Source: Apodemus sylvaticus
Lineage: Eukaryota; Chordata; Mammalia; Rodentia; Muridae
Direction of reading: 5' to 3'
NCBI RefSeq assembly: GCF_947179515.1
Contig: NC_067485.1
Location: 12,032,096-12,096,095 of the forward strand
DNA length: 64,000 bases
Shown here: positions 63,833 through 64,000 of the stretch, in pieces
Layout of the letters: each line of letters begins with the position of its first letter
Numbering within the stretch: position 1 is the first letter of the stretch
The notes under the pieces: generated by a model
The model's database searches: none
What the model was told of the DNA's origin: nothing
The model's input: the letters and a program-made list of their open reading frames with translations, nothing else
Translations under genes and position numbers: made by a program

Positions 63833-64000
63833 GTGGAGGCCCTGGCTACCTGCTGTGGTGTAGCTCAGGGAGTGGGGAAGAAGTTCAAATGGGGAGCGAG
63901 GCAGCTCCAGGCTCCACACGGAACAGAGTACAGAAGCCGTACCCTAAGGGCACCTAGCCTAGAGTGGGCGTTAGGCCGGACTCCAGAGAATGAACCCCAA

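Larger units (their letters stand above)
62031..64000. other. Region 5' of Prr7: intron or intergenic
   Basis: No coding exon seen. It holds MIR-like fragments, an eroded reverse B1, a poly(A) run at 63187-63207 and a perfect palindrome at 63789-63832. No end of the neighbouring Grk6 gene, expected further right from conserved order, is recognisable. Confidence 0.6.

Noticed and set aside
62640..64000. Search for the end of the neighbouring Grk6 gene
   Set aside because: No exon with a kinase C-terminal sequence or a minus-strand stop with suitable poly(A) signal is recognisable before the window ends.

Overview
The window is rodent nuclear genomic DNA, almost certainly a murine rodent (Mus or a close relative). 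The evidence is the density of B1, B2/B3, B4 and ID-type SINEs with Mus-like B1 sequences, no run of rat-type ID elements, and exon sequences that translate into recognisable mammalian proteins with short single-copy introns. The gene order Ddx41 - Dok3 - Pdlim7 - Dbn1 - Prr7 matches what I recall of mouse chromosome 13 and human 5q35.3. The protein sequences are close to, but from memory not identical with, reference mouse, so I do not name the species. Layout: (1) 1-3105, the last two coding exons of Ddx41 on the plus strand, separated by an intron that is mostly a 2.5 kb minisatellite. (2) 5146-9840, all five coding exons of Dok3 (+). (3) 10.0-19.5 kb, SINE-rich intergenic DNA. (4) About 19.7-35.65 kb, Pdlim7 (+), with a CpG-island promoter, 12 coding exons of the long three-LIM form, a 17-nt microexon and an alternative last exon with its own poly(A) signal. 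(5) 35.65-45.4 kb, intergenic DNA with SINEs and microsatellites. (6) About 45.5-60.09 kb, Dbn1 (drebrin, +), with a CpG-island promoter and 15 coding exons including the drebrin-A exon. (7) 61.5-60.4 kb, Prr7 on the minus strand, convergent with Dbn1 and about 0.3 kb from it tail to tail. (8) 62-64 kb, sequence 5' of the Prr7 coding exons, with no coding exon. I see no tRNA, rRNA, snoRNA or CRISPR. The genes are not an operon. Dbn1 and Prr7 both encode postsynaptic proteins: an F-actin/Homer-binding scaffold and a transmembrane PDZ-ligand protein. Pdlim7 is an actin-linked PDZ-LIM scaffold, Dok3 an immune-cell adaptor and Ddx41 an RNA helicase. The most unusual items are: the Ddx41 intron array, in which about 70 units of 34-36 bp each repeat the end of the upstream exon plus its 5' splice site; a perfect 44-bp spacerless palindrome at 63789-63832; a 17-nt Pdlim7 microexon whose inclusion predicts a 153-residue LIM-less protein like human LMP-3; a Dbn1 3' splice site preceded by an A tract instead of a pyrimidine tract; and tandem 4-nt-offset splice sites around the drebrin-A exon.
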